Positions 56,327 through 64,000 of a stretch of 64,000 nucleotides of DNA are shown piece by piece. Under the pieces are notes generated by a model. That model did not search any database, was not told the DNA's origin, and was given only the letters and a program-made list of their open reading frames with translations. Source of the DNA: Nocardia suismassiliense (GTDB taxonomy: Bacteria > Actinomycetota > Actinomycetes > Mycobacteriales > Mycobacteriaceae); assembly GCF_900269665.1 (NCBI RefSeq), contig NZ_LT985361.1, forward strand, positions 3,087,439 through 3,151,438. The letters are read 5' to 3'. The position numbers and the translations under genes were made by a program. How positions within the stretch are numbered: position 1 is the first letter of the stretch; the number at the start of each line of letters is the position of its first letter.

Positions 56327-58900
56327 ATGACGAATTCCACCACCCAGGCAATGCCGCCGGGCCTGGAAGCCGACGAGGGCACGGCACTGTCACACCGGCA
56401 GATCATGACCATCCTGTCCGGCCTGTTGCTCGGCATGTTCCTGGCCGCGCTGGATCAGAACATCGTGAGCGTGGCGATCGTGAAGATCGCCAACGATCTG
56501 CACGGCTTCGATGAACAGGCCTGGGCGACAACGGCTTACCTCATCACCGCGACGATCACCACGCCGCTCTACGGCAAGCTGGCCGACATCTACGGGCGGA
56601 AGCCGTTCTATCTCACGGCGATCGGGCTGTTCATCATCGGCTCGGTGGCCTGCACCTTCGCCGCCTCCATGTATCAGCTCGCCGGCTTCCGCGCGTTCCA
56701 GGGGCTGGGTGCCGGCGGCTTGATGTCGTTGGCGTTCACCATCATCGGCGATATCGTGCCCGCCCGCGAACGAGTGCGCTACCAGGGCTATTTCATGATC
56801 GTCTTCGGTACCGCCACGGTGCTCGGGCCGGTGCTCGGCGGTTTCTTCTCCGACTATCAGACGCTCGGCGGGATCGACGGCTGGCGCTGGGTGTTCCTGG
56901 TGAACGTGCCGGTCGGCGTGCTCGCGTGGCTGGTCGTCGCGAAGGTACTGAACGTGCCGCACCAGCGCCAGCGTCATCGCATCGACTGGTTCGGCGCGGT
57001 GGCGTTGACGATCGGCGTGGTGCCGCTGCTGGTCGTCGCCGAGCAAGGCAGACACTGGGGTTGGAGCTCGCACCGGTCGCTGCTCTGCTACGGGATCGGC
57101 GCGGTCGGGCTGCTGCTGTTCCTGCTCGTCGAGTTCCTGATGAAGGACGCGGCGCTGATTCCGTTGCGGCTGTTCAAGAGTTCGACGTTCAGCGTCACCA
57201 TCGCGGGCGGGTTCATCGTCGGCGTCGCCATGTTCGGCGCGATCACCATGGTGCCGCAGTACTTTCAGGTGGTCCGCGGCTTCACCCCGACCAACGCGGG
57301 TCTGCTGATGCTGCCGCTGGTGCTCGGCATCACGATCGGTGCGCAGCTCGCCGGACGGATCACCAAGAAGACCGGTCGCTACAAGATGCTGCCCGTGGCA
57401 GGCACTTTCGTCATCGCGGTCGGCTCGGCGCTGTATGCGCAGGTGCACTACGACAGCCCGCTGTGGCAGCCGCTGGCCTACGGGGCGGTGATCGGGCTCG
57501 GGCTCGGCGGCTGCATGCAGACGTTGATCATCGCGGCGCAGAACGCGGGTCCGCGGTCGGACATGGGGGTGTCCACCGCGTCGGCGACGTTCTTCCGCCA
57601 GATGGGCGGCACGCTCGGTGTCGCCGTGTTCCTGACGATCATGTTCAACCTGTTGCCCAACAAGATAATCGACGCGTTCGGGGGAGAGTTGCCGCCCGAG
57701 TTCGGGGCCGATCAACTCACCGGTATCCAGAGCAATACCAGCGGGATCGAGTCTCTGCCGGATGCGTTGCGGGTGCCGATCCTGACCGGGTTCACCGACT
57801 CCATGCATGCGGTGTTCTATGTTGCGGCGGGGGTGGCCTTGCTGGCGTGCCTGGTGCTCATGTTCATGAAAGAGATTCCGTTGCAGGATGCTCCGGTGCC
57901 CGTCACGGCATCGCCGACGATATCGCCTGTCGCGGAATCGAGTTGGGACGAGGATCAGGTCTGGGAGGGTGCCGCGCAGGTGCTCTGCGAACCCGAACCG
58001 GCGATGGCCGGAGCCGTCAGTCACGGGTCGGGGGAGCACCTCGGCAACGGTTCGCACCAGTTCGCCATGGCGGCGGCCGGATCCGCGGTGGACGTGCTCG
58101 AAACCGACGGATTCGCTGACGGCGAGCACAGCACGATCGGCGGGCGTATTCGCCGCGAAGACGGTCATCCGGTGCCCGGCGCCACGCTCACCCTGATCGA
58201 CCAGCGTGGACATCAGGTGTCGCGGACTAGCGGAGATGCCAAGGGCGGCTACCTGATCGGCGTACCCGACGGAGGCAGTTACGTGCTGATCGTCTCGGCC
58301 GCCGGCCATCAACCAGCTGCGGTCACCGTGTCCATGGGCCAGCGCCCCCAGCACCTCGATCTCACGTTGCTCGGTTCCGGCGAGCTGTCCGGCGTCGTCC
58401 GCTCGGCCGCCCGCGGCACGCCGCTGGCCGGTGCGACCGTCACGCTGACCGACCTGCAAGGCGACGTCGTCGGCACCGCCGTCACCGCCGCTGACGGCAC
58501 CTACACCTGCCACGGCATCGTCACCGGCACATACACCCTGGTAGCCGTAGCCGAACACATGCGCCCCACCGCAACCACCCTCACCGTCCCCGACACCGGC
58601 CTACTCCGCCACGACATCGAACTGGCTGCCATGGCAGTCCTCACCGGCTCCGCACTGTCCGCGGACGGCCGCCCGATCCCCGACGCCCAAATCAGCCTGC
58701 TCGACGCCACCGGCGACGTGACCGCCACCACCCGCACCGACGACAACGGCCACTACCTCATCCCCGACCTCCCCCAAGGCAGCTACACCATCGTCGCCCG
58801 CGGCTACCCCCCATCCACCTCCCAGGTCACCGTCACCGGTGGCGAAGTCAGCCACAACGTCGAACTCGCCTACCACCAGGATGATTCACCCATGACCTAG
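56327..58900 (+). CDS. MFS exporter (DHA2/EmrB type) with three C-terminal carboxypeptidase-regulatory-like repeats
   Basis: Protein of 857 aa. Residues ~20-530 are a 14-helix drug:H+ antiporter with motif A GKLADIYGRKPF and the antiporter motif region GTATVLGPVLGGFF. After an acidic linker (~535-600) come three ~80-residue beta-sandwich repeats: STIGGRIRREDGHPVPGATLTL, GELSGVVRSAARGTPLAGATVTL and AVLTGSALSADGRPIPDAQISL, each with a YxCxGxxxGTYTL-like close. ATG 56327 is taken; GTG 56279 with GAGGGA before it is a real alternative and adds 16 residues. Substrate unknown. Confidence 0.88.
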   Translation: MTNSTTQAMPPGLEADEGTALSHRQIMTILSGLLLGMFLAALDQNIVSVAIVKIANDLHGFDEQAWATTAYLITATITTPLYGKLADIYGRKPFYLTAIGLFIIGSVACTFAASMYQLAGFRAFQGLGAGGLMSLAFTIIGDIVPARERVRYQGYFMIVFGTATVLGPVLGGFFSDYQTLGGIDGWRWVFLVNVPVGVLAWLVVAKVLNVPHQRQRHRIDWFGAVALTIGVVPLLVVAEQGRHWGWSSHRSLLCYGIGAVGLLLFLLVEFLMKDAALIPLRLFKSSTFSVTIAGGFIVGVAMFGAITMVPQYFQVVRGFTPTNAGLLMLPLVLGITIGAQLAGRITKKTGRYKMLPVAGTFVIAVGSALYAQVHYDSPLWQPLAYGAVIGLGLGGCMQTLIIAAQNAGPRSDMGVSTASATFFRQMGGTLGVAVFLTIMFNLLPNKIIDAFGGELPPEFGADQLTGIQSNTSGIESLPDALRVPILTGFTDSMHAVFYVAAGVALLACLVLMFMKEIPLQDAPVPVTASPTISPVAESSWDEDQVWEGAAQVLCEPEPAMAGAVSHGSGEHLGNGSHQFAMAAAGSAVDVLETDGFADGEHSTIGGRIRREDGHPVPGATLTLIDQRGHQVSRTSGDAKGGYLIGVPDGGSYVLIVSAAGHQPAAVTVSMGQRPQHLDLTLLGSGELSGVVRSAARGTPLAGATVTLTDLQGDVVGTAVTAADGTYTCHGIVTGTYTLVAVAEHMRPTATTLTVPDTGLLRHDIELAAMAVLTGSALSADGRPIPDAQISLLDATGDVTATTRTDDNGHYLIPDLPQGSYTIVARGYPPSTSQVTVTGGEVSHNVELAYHQDDSPMT

Positions 58901-58926
58901 TCGTGACACCTGCGGTCCAAACCTGA

Positions 58927-59265
58927 TCATTGGCCCGGCTGACTATCCAGCCGGGCCGAAATAATCTCCTCGAGCTCACCCATCGTCTTGGTGAACACAG
59001 TCGCGAGATCCACCTCGTATCGACGGGCCAGAATCAGTACCGACCAAAGGCAGTCGGCGAGTTCATGTTCCAGCGCCGCACGTCCGCCAGGCATCGATCG
59101 GGTGCCCTCGGCCGCCATGACCAGCTTCGCGAGATCGCCTACGTCCCCGACGAATCCGAGCATGAAGTCTTCCCGGGTCCATGTTCGACCTCGCTCGGCG
59201 AGGTTGAGTGCGTCGTAGAGATCGTGAATCGCAACGGCCCGGGCTTGCAGTTCTGAAATGTCCAC
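58927..59265 (-). CDS. MazG-like nucleotide pyrophosphohydrolase-fold protein
   Basis: Protein of 112 aa, all helical. The MazG pattern of acidic residues is partly seen: FMLGFVGDVGDLAKLVMAAEG in the E-x2-E-x2-D position (here G-D-V-G-D) and HELADCLWSVLILARRYEVDL with the downstream Glu and Asp. The first acidic pair is reduced, so activity is uncertain. GTG 59265 with AGGTGGG before it. It is convergent with the MFS gene, 26 bases apart. Confidence 0.7.
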   Translation of the reverse strand: MDISELQARAVAIHDLYDALNLAERGRTWTREDFMLGFVGDVGDLAKLVMAAEGTRSMPGGRAALEHELADCLWSVLILARRYEVDLATVFTKTMGELEEIISARLDSQPGQ

Positions 59266-59319
59266 CCCACCTGTCTACCTGGGGCCCACGGTCTCAGCGC
59301 TGGGTCGAGCCATGCAGGA

Positions 59320-59880
59320 CTAGAGCGGGACGCTCAGGCAGGCGACTCGGGCGCCGGCCATGCCGGCATTGCCATCGGTGGTGTCGGTCTTCTTCTCGTG
59401 CACGACGATCGCCCCGGCTTTGCCCTTGCGGAAGGTCCAGTCGACCATCGAGACCTGCCTGGCGTTGCCGTTCTTGTCGGTGGTGAAGTCGAGCCACAGC
59501 TCGTTGCGCGGGTTGGCGTATTTCGCGTCCATGGACATGCCGCCGTTGGCATTCGGGTCTTCCACGTTCTGGTAGTGGACGCCGGAGTCGGCCGGTTTCG
59601 GTCCACAAGACTTCACGTGCGCGTGTGACCCGTAGACACGATTGGGGAGCAGGCCGGTGACGGTCAGGATGGCCACGGTCTTCTCGCCGAAGGTGCCGAC
59701 GACAACCCTGGCGTGACTGCCGGCCGGAGCCAGTGTCTGGTCGTGTGTGACGGCGACGGCACCGTCCTGCCAGGGCTTGAAGGTTCCCTCGACGATGATG
59801 GGCCCGCTGGCATTCGCGGGCGCGGCTGGAATCAGCAGGGCGGCGGCGATCGCGCCGAGTAGTAATGGTTTGTATTTCAT
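59320..59880 (-). CDS. Secreted SodC-like protein, probably copper-only
   Basis: Protein of 186 aa with a signal peptide (KYKPLLLGAIAAALLIPAAPANA). The Cu/Zn-superoxide dismutase fold shows in GSHAHVKSCG (two Cu His and first Cys), GVHYQN (third His), VVHEKKTDTTDGNAG (fourth His) and GARVACL (active-site Arg and second Cys). The zinc loop is missing: there is no second His or zinc Asp, where classical SodC has HLGD. This matches the copper-only SOD pattern. ATG 59880; it follows the cysteine-synthase-like gene by 32 bases on the same strand. Confidence 0.8.
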   Translation of the reverse strand: MKYKPLLLGAIAAALLIPAAPANASGPIIVEGTFKPWQDGAVAVTHDQTLAPAGSHARVVVGTFGEKTVAILTVTGLLPNRVYGSHAHVKSCGPKPADSGVHYQNVEDPNANGGMSMDAKYANPRNELWLDFTTDKNGNARQVSMVDWTFRKGKAGAIVVHEKKTDTTDGNAGMAGARVACLSVPL

Positions 59881-59912
59881 GGGATCAGGCTCCGCCGAGG
59901 CGATAAACCACG

Positions 59913-60884
59913 TCAAACATTTCCATGTGGGGATTTTCGGCTTGGACCCTGGCTGGTTCGAAACACGTTCGTGCTGAGGTATTTCAGGCCGGAGTCCACC
60001 AGGATGGTGGCAACGGTGGCGTCGGGGCCGAGTCGTTGTCCGAGTGCGATGGCCGCGAGGACATTGGCGCCGGAGGAGGTTCCGGTGAAGAGCCCTTCTT
60101 CCCGCGCGAGGCGCCGTGCCATGGCTTCGGCCTCGTCGGTGGGTACGGGGATGATCTCGTCGGGCAGGTCTGGGTCCCACATCGGGGGTCGGTAGCCGAT
60201 GCCGATGCCTTCGATCCGGTGCGCGCCGGGGCGGCCGCCGGACAGCACTGCGGATTCGGCCGGTTCCACCGCGACCACCCGCAGTCGCGGGTTGTACTGC
60301 TTCAGTGGTGTGCTCGCCCCGCGCAGTGACGCCGCCGTGCCGATCGCTTGGACGAAGCCATCGACGCGGCCACCGGTCTGCGCCCAGATCTCTTCGCCCA
60401 TCGGGTGATAGCCGGTGATGCTGTCGGTATTGGTGAGCTGGTCGGTCCAGTAGGTGTTGGGTTGGCGGCCGAGTTCTGCTGCGGTGTCGATCATTTCGAG
60501 GATCAGCTCTCTGGTGATCCGTCCGTGCTCACTCCGCACCAGGGTGAGTTCGGCGCCCAGTGCGACCATCTGAGTCAACTTGTCCGCGCTGAACGCTGCC
60601 GAGCTGACGATGCGCAGCCGGTAACCCCGTGCCGCGCAGACCAAGGCCAGCGCGGCACCGGTGCTGCCGCCGGTGTATTCGACGACGGTGTCGCCGGGGC
60701 ATAGCCGACCGTCGGCTTCGGCGGCGGCCAGCATCGCCTGTGCCATACGGTCTTTCATGCTGCCGGTCGGGTTGCTGCCCTCGACCTTGACCAGAATGGT
60801 CGCGCAGTCGGCGGGCACCACTCTGCGCAATCGCACCAGCGGTGTGTGACCGATCGCTGTCAGTACGCTGCTACCGATTTCCAT
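59913..60884 (-). CDS. PLP-dependent cysteine synthase-family enzyme
   Basis: Fold-type II PLP enzyme of 323 aa. Lys in GSNPTGSMKDRMA binds the cofactor, EYTGGSTGAALALVCAARG binds the substrate carboxylate, and GTSSGAN binds the phosphate. Cysteine synthase, cystathionine beta-synthase core and related beta-replacement enzymes all fit; no CBS domains are present. ATG 60884 with GGAAGGACG upstream is preferred over 60917. It is divergent to an HxlR regulator with a palindrome between them. Confidence 0.9.
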   Translation of the reverse strand: MEIGSSVLTAIGHTPLVRLRRVVPADCATILVKVEGSNPTGSMKDRMAQAMLAAAEADGRLCPGDTVVEYTGGSTGAALALVCAARGYRLRIVSSAAFSADKLTQMVALGAELTLVRSEHGRITRELILEMIDTAAELGRQPNTYWTDQLTNTDSITGYHPMGEEIWAQTGGRVDGFVQAIGTAASLRGASTPLKQYNPRLRVVAVEPAESAVLSGGRPGAHRIEGIGIGYRPPMWDPDLPDEIIPVPTDEAEAMARRLAREEGLFTGTSSGANVLAAIALGQRLGPDATVATILVDSGLKYLSTNVFRTSQGPSRKSPHGNV

Positions 60885-60950
60885 GATTGCTCGTCCTTCC
60901 GACGCCTTCATCGACATTGCCGATCATCGATGCGCCGCACCGGAGCCGGA

Positions 60951-60967
60951 AGTTCAATTTCTGAACT
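60951..60967. promoter_or_regulatory. HxlR operator candidate AGTTCA-N5-TGAACT
   Basis: A perfect 6-base inverted repeat in the 116-base region between the divergent cysteine-synthase-like and HxlR genes, the position expected for HxlR autoregulation and control of its neighbour. Confidence 0.5.
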
Positions 60968-61000
60968 GCGCTGCGAGCAGGCGGTACATACGCTGCTGGT

Positions 61001-61663
61001 GTGAGTGGTTATGGACAGTTCTGCGCTGTGGCGCGGGCACTGGATGTGCTCGGTGAGCGGTGGACGTTGTTGATCGTCCGGGAACTGCTGCTCGGTGCAT
61101 CCAGCTTCGGTGACCTATGCCGAGGATTGCCGCGGATCCCGCGAGCAACTCTGTCAGCGCGACTGCGGGTGCTGCGCGCTGCAGGCGTCATCGACGGCTA
61201 CCGCCTCACTGAAGTCGGCCTCGCACTCGCCCCCGTGGTCCGCGAACTGGCCCGATGGGCCATCACCACCGACAGCGCCGCCCTGAGCGAAGGACATCTC
61301 GACACCGCCGCCCTCACCTGGGACATGCGCCGCCGTGTCGATGCCGCCGCACTGCCCGCCCGTCAAGTCGTGCTCGCCATCGAATTCACCGATCGACCGA
61401 CCTCCGACCGCAGGTTCTGGCTACACCTGTCCCGGACCGGCGTGGACCTGTGCCGCGACGACACCGGCGCACCCGTCGACCTCTGGCTCACCACACCGAC
61501 CCGAGCCGCGACCGAATGGTGGCTCGGCAATCTGTCCTGGCAGCAACTGCTGCAACAACCCGGCGTCCAGATCCACGGTGACCACGCACTTCAGCGCGAC
61601 CTGCCGCACTGGTTCACCCGCTACCTGTTCACTCCCGAAAACCTCGGCATGACCACTGCCTGA
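61001..61663 (+). CDS. HxlR-family winged-helix regulator with C-terminal SCP2-like domain
   Basis: Protein of 220 aa. HxlR domain ~1-95: CAVARALDVLGERWTLLIVRELLLGASSFGDLCRGLPRIPRATLSARLRVLRAAGVI. The C-terminal part (~120-215) resembles sterol-carrier-type ligand domains found in long HxlR proteins. GTG 61001 with no Shine-Dalgarno sequence; a GTACAT hexamer 12 bases before it suggests a near-leaderless mRNA. Likely controls the divergent enzyme/SodC pair, perhaps in response to a redox or thiol signal (inference). Confidence 0.88.
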   Translation: MSGYGQFCAVARALDVLGERWTLLIVRELLLGASSFGDLCRGLPRIPRATLSARLRVLRAAGVIDGYRLTEVGLALAPVVRELARWAITTDSAALSEGHLDTAALTWDMRRRVDAAALPARQVVLAIEFTDRPTSDRRFWLHLSRTGVDLCRDDTGAPVDLWLTTPTRAATEWWLGNLSWQQLLQQPGVQIHGDHALQRDLPHWFTRYLFTPENLGMTTA

Positions 61664-61691
61664 GCCGCCCCGCAGCCGTCGCGGATCTGAT

Positions 61692-62438
61692 TCAGGCCTG
61701 TGCTCGCAGCACATCGACCTCGCAGCCCGGCGAGGTCGGATCGAAGCCGTGCCGGACCAGCCAGCGCACCCCCCGCAGGCTTCGTAACGACCACCACGCG
61801 CGGATCACCTCGAGGTCGACGTCGGTGCCGTAGCCGGCGATGACGTCGCCGAGGTGCTCCTGATGTCCGAGTGTCAAGGTGGCGAGGTCGTACAGGGCGT
61901 CGCCCTGGGCCGCCTCGGACCAGTCGAGCACGCCGGTGACCTCGTCATCGGCGACGAACACATGGGCGACCTGCAAGTCGCCGTGCGTGAACACCGGTGT
62001 CCACGGCCGCAGCGCAGTCTCTGCAATCGCGCGGTTGCGCGTGATCACTTCGGCGGGCAGGACGTCGTTCATGCGCAGCCATGCGCATTCGCGGACGAGG
62101 TGCGACGCGATCTCGTCGAGGCTGCGACCGGGCCATGGTGGCAGCGGCGCGTCGTGCAGCATCCGGACGGCGGCACCCGCCGCGGCCCACGCCGCCGGCG
62201 ACGCGGTCGACGGCTCGCCGAGGCGGCCCAGTGCCACACCCGGGAGGGCGGCAAGCGCGAGCACCGGCGGCTTGCGCCACAGCACCTCCGGAGTCGGGAT
62301 CGGCGCCAGAGCCATCGCCTCGACCTCGACGTCGGTGCGCGTCTGATCAGCATCGATCTTCAAGAACACGTCACCGACACGCAAGGTCGCGCACTCATGA
62401 TGGGCGACGATGACCTCGACTTCTTCCACGTCGGCCAT
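61692..62438 (-). CDS. Aminoglycoside phosphotransferase-like (APH) kinase
   Basis: Protein of 248 aa from ATG 62438 (ADVEEVEVIVAHH); ATG 62465 is an alternative and none has a clear ribosome binding site. The Brenner-type catalytic segment reads FTHGDLQVAHVFV, where the usual Asn five residues behind the Asp is replaced by His. GVLDWSEAAQGDALYDLATL supplies the metal-binding Asp. The ATP-Lys is in GDVFLKIDAD. The family includes antibiotic kinases and small-metabolite kinases; resistance should not be assumed. Confidence 0.82.
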   Translation of the reverse strand: MADVEEVEVIVAHHECATLRVGDVFLKIDADQTRTDVEVEAMALAPIPTPEVLWRKPPVLALAALPGVALGRLGEPSTASPAAWAAAGAAVRMLHDAPLPPWPGRSLDEIASHLVRECAWLRMNDVLPAEVITRNRAIAETALRPWTPVFTHGDLQVAHVFVADDEVTGVLDWSEAAQGDALYDLATLTLGHQEHLGDVIAGYGTDVDLEVIRAWWSLRSLRGVRWLVRHGFDPTSPGCEVDVLRAQA

Positions 62439-62587
62439 TATCGAGGGATGGCCGATGAACGTCATCGGGTTTATCGCGCGCAAGCGACCAGGCGCGTGCG
62501 GCTGTCGGGTACAGGCTGTGCCTCAACGGAATTGGGCATCCGCGACTGATCGGTGCGATCATCGACCCATGACAACCGGAAAGGCCG

Positions 62588-63532
62588 ATGGCCGCTGAAC
62601 GCCAGCTGGTGCTGCACGCAACGCTGCCGCAGCGCTACGCGCGGTTCGAAGTTCTCGCCGCCACGATCGATCACCTGGGCCGGCTACTGGCCGTGCTCAT
62701 CGATCCCGCACAAGTCCCCTCGGCACGCGCGCCGATCCCACACTATGACGCAACCGTTGTGATCTGTGACAACGGCGACGTCGATGAAATTCCGCTGCAC
62801 GGCCTCGATCAATGGTTCAGCCAGATCGATGTCCTCGGTGACGGAATCATCCTGGGTGCCGGACGAATCGAACGAGTGCAGCCCACTGCCTCTACGTTGC
62901 CCCGCAACCTTGTTGCTTTCGACAGCACGGGACACCAACAGGGCTCCTGCTACGCCGGAGACGCGATCGCGGAATTGCTCACCGACCCCTACGGGCGAAT
63001 CTGGATCAGCTATCGCGACGAATCCACCTTCGTCTTCGCCGAACCAGACGGCACCTGGGGCACCGGGCACATGATCGGCCTCGCGCGCTGGGACACCCTG
63101 GACAGTTCCCCCTGGTTCGCCTCCGATGACACCGGAAATCAGGTCGACTGGTGTGACTGCTACGCGGTGAATGTCGGCCGAACCCGCACCTACGCCTGCC
63201 CCTACACCAAGTTCCCGCTGGTGGAAATGGACGCCAACAGAGTCCGATCGATCACCGAGAACTCGATCACCAGCTGTGGTGGCTTAGTGGTATCGGACGC
63301 GACCTTCGGTTTCTTCGACCAGCATCGCCGCAAAGGGAAGTTGAGCTGGATGATTCGCAAAGGCGAGCTCCAGGATGGAGTGATCACCGAGACCGAAAAC
63401 GAAGAACTCGTCCTACCGGACGCCCGCCGATCCAAGGTCTGGGCGCGCGGGAAGATCGGACGTGACTCGACTCTGTGGTTGCACGAAGACGGTAACCACC
63501 GGCAGTGGTACCGATATGAACTGGATAGTTGA
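62588..63532 (+). CDS. Hypothetical protein, beta-rich
   Basis: Protein of 314 aa of unknown family. Many short beta segments with Asp/Gly turns (VVICDNGDVDEIPLHG, LLTDPYGRIWISYRDEST, TLWLHEDGNHRQWYRYEL) suggest a propeller. Six Cys are present, four of them close together (VDWCDCYAVNV, TYACPYTK, SITSCGG). No signal peptide or membrane helix. ATG 62588 follows a divergent APH-like gene; no ribosome binding site is clear. Confidence 0.7.
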   Translation: MAAERQLVLHATLPQRYARFEVLAATIDHLGRLLAVLIDPAQVPSARAPIPHYDATVVICDNGDVDEIPLHGLDQWFSQIDVLGDGIILGAGRIERVQPTASTLPRNLVAFDSTGHQQGSCYAGDAIAELLTDPYGRIWISYRDESTFVFAEPDGTWGTGHMIGLARWDTLDSSPWFASDDTGNQVDWCDCYAVNVGRTRTYACPYTKFPLVEMDANRVRSITENSITSCGGLVVSDATFGFFDQHRRKGKLSWMIRKGELQDGVITETENEELVLPDARRSKVWARGKIGRDSTLWLHEDGNHRQWYRYELDS

Positions 63533-63592
63533 CTCCGATGAATGACGCTGCGCCAAAAACGATGGTGGTCGCGTGACGATCTCTCGCCGAGT

Positions 63593-63626
63593 TAGGACTG
63601 TAACTGTCCTACCCCCGCGACATACT
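63593..63626 (+). promoter_or_regulatory. Palindrome over probable leaderless promoter of the Ddn-like gene
   Basis: TAGGAC (63593-63598) and GTCCTA (63606-63611) form a perfect inverted repeat with 7 bases between. CATACT at 63621-63626 looks like a -10 and ends 6 bases before the ATG, so a leaderless mRNA is likely and the palindrome would cover the -35 zone. Confidence 0.4.
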
Positions 63627-63632
63627 CGACTC

Positions 63633-64000
63633 ATGAGCGAAACCGAAGCGACTGCGGGCCAGCCGGAGCAGACCGAGATCACCGACTACAACGATCCGAA
63701 CGCGCCGTGGAACCAGGCTTGGGATGAGCAGGGTGGCATCGCGAACTGGAACGATGATGTGATCAAGGAGTTCCGGGAGAACTCGGGCAAGGTGGGCGGG
63801 GCTTATGCGGGCGGGGACCTCATCCTGCTGACCACCACGGGAGCCAAGAGCGGTAAGCGGCACACGACTCCGTTGGGTCCGCTGTATCGGGGCGAGACCA
63901 TGTTCGTGAGCTCGTTCATCGAGGACAAGTACCCGGCCTGGTGGTACAACATCAAGGCGAATCCGCAGGTCACTGTCGAACTCCGGGGCAAGACTTACCA
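63633..64000 (+). CDS. Deazaflavin (F420)-dependent nitroreductase-family protein, partial (right end cut)
   Basis: The first 122 residues are present; no stop before the window edge. Residues ~20-122 match the Ddn-type split beta-barrel: WNDDVIKEFRENSGKVGGAYAGGDLILLTTTGAKSGKRHTTPLGPLYRGETMFVSSF and PAWWYNIKANPQVTVEL. M. tuberculosis Ddn uses cofactor F420. The family pattern G-x-x-x-G-x-x-L-L-L-L-T-T-x-G-x-x-S-G is intact. ATG 63633 has no Shine-Dalgarno sequence. Confidence 0.9.
   Translation, partial: MSETEATAGQPEQTEITDYNDPNAPWNQAWDEQGGIANWNDDVIKEFRENSGKVGGAYAGGDLILLTTTGAKSGKRHTTPLGPLYRGETMFVSSFIEDKYPAWWYNIKANPQVTVELRGKTY

Overview
The window is high-GC actinobacterial DNA, most likely Nocardia or a close relative in the Mycobacteriales. 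The first 19 kb keep, in the same order, the chromosomal block known from Mycobacterium tuberculosis as Rv1695-Rv1713: NAD kinase (cut by the window edge), recN, steA, mctB, pyrG, a NUDIX ADP-ribose pyrophosphatase, xerD, then parA-like, scpA, scpB, a 23S rRNA pseudouridine synthase, cmk and der. Genes in the scp-der part overlap by 1-4 bases or nearly touch, so this is one translationally coupled unit for chromosome organisation, ribosome maturation and CTP/dCTP supply. It ends at a clear intrinsic terminator behind der. Local additions are an SRPBCC protein, a Trp-rich M23 peptidase and a cupin. There are also decayed repeats of the recN 3' end and a palindromic element present twice (behind recN and behind xerD).

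From 19 to 25 kb lies a metabolic accessory stretch: a BtrH/C39-like protein, an acyl-ACP thioesterase, a mannitol dehydrogenase-family enzyme, an amidohydrolase and an IclR regulator.

The centre, 25.0-45.8 kb, is the most unusual part: a complete Tc (toxin complex, ABC toxin) locus, all on the + strand. It holds a phage-type glycoside hydrolase/lysin-like protein (273 aa), a fused TcB-TcC cocoon protein of 2365 aa with an unrecognised C-terminal cargo, a TcA subunit of about 3059 aa, and three overlapping genes for seven-bladed Kelch propellers. None of the large proteins has a signal peptide, so release would need lysis or a special exporter; the lysin gene in front is the obvious candidate. 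The Kelch trio is not a standard Tc component that I know of.

From 45.8 to 55 kb follows a stress-response region. It has a CsbD protein and a small two-helix membrane protein on the minus strand. Divergent to these is an ECF sigma factor operon with a ZAS/Asp23 fusion, further Asp23/Gls24 proteins, a DUF6286-like membrane protein and an AmaP-like anchor. A STAS anti-anti-sigma factor and a minus-strand trio (REC-PP2C phosphatase, CHASE3-type histidine kinase, Rcp1-type response regulator) come next.

The last 9 kb carry a lipoprotein-like hypothetical, an MFS exporter with three extra C-terminal beta-sandwich repeats, a MazG-like protein, a SodC-like protein that appears copper-only, a cysteine-synthase-like enzyme divergent from an HxlR regulator, an APH-like kinase, a hypothetical protein and a partial Ddn-like deazaflavin-dependent protein at the right edge. 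I saw no rRNA, tRNA, CRISPR array or insertion sequence.
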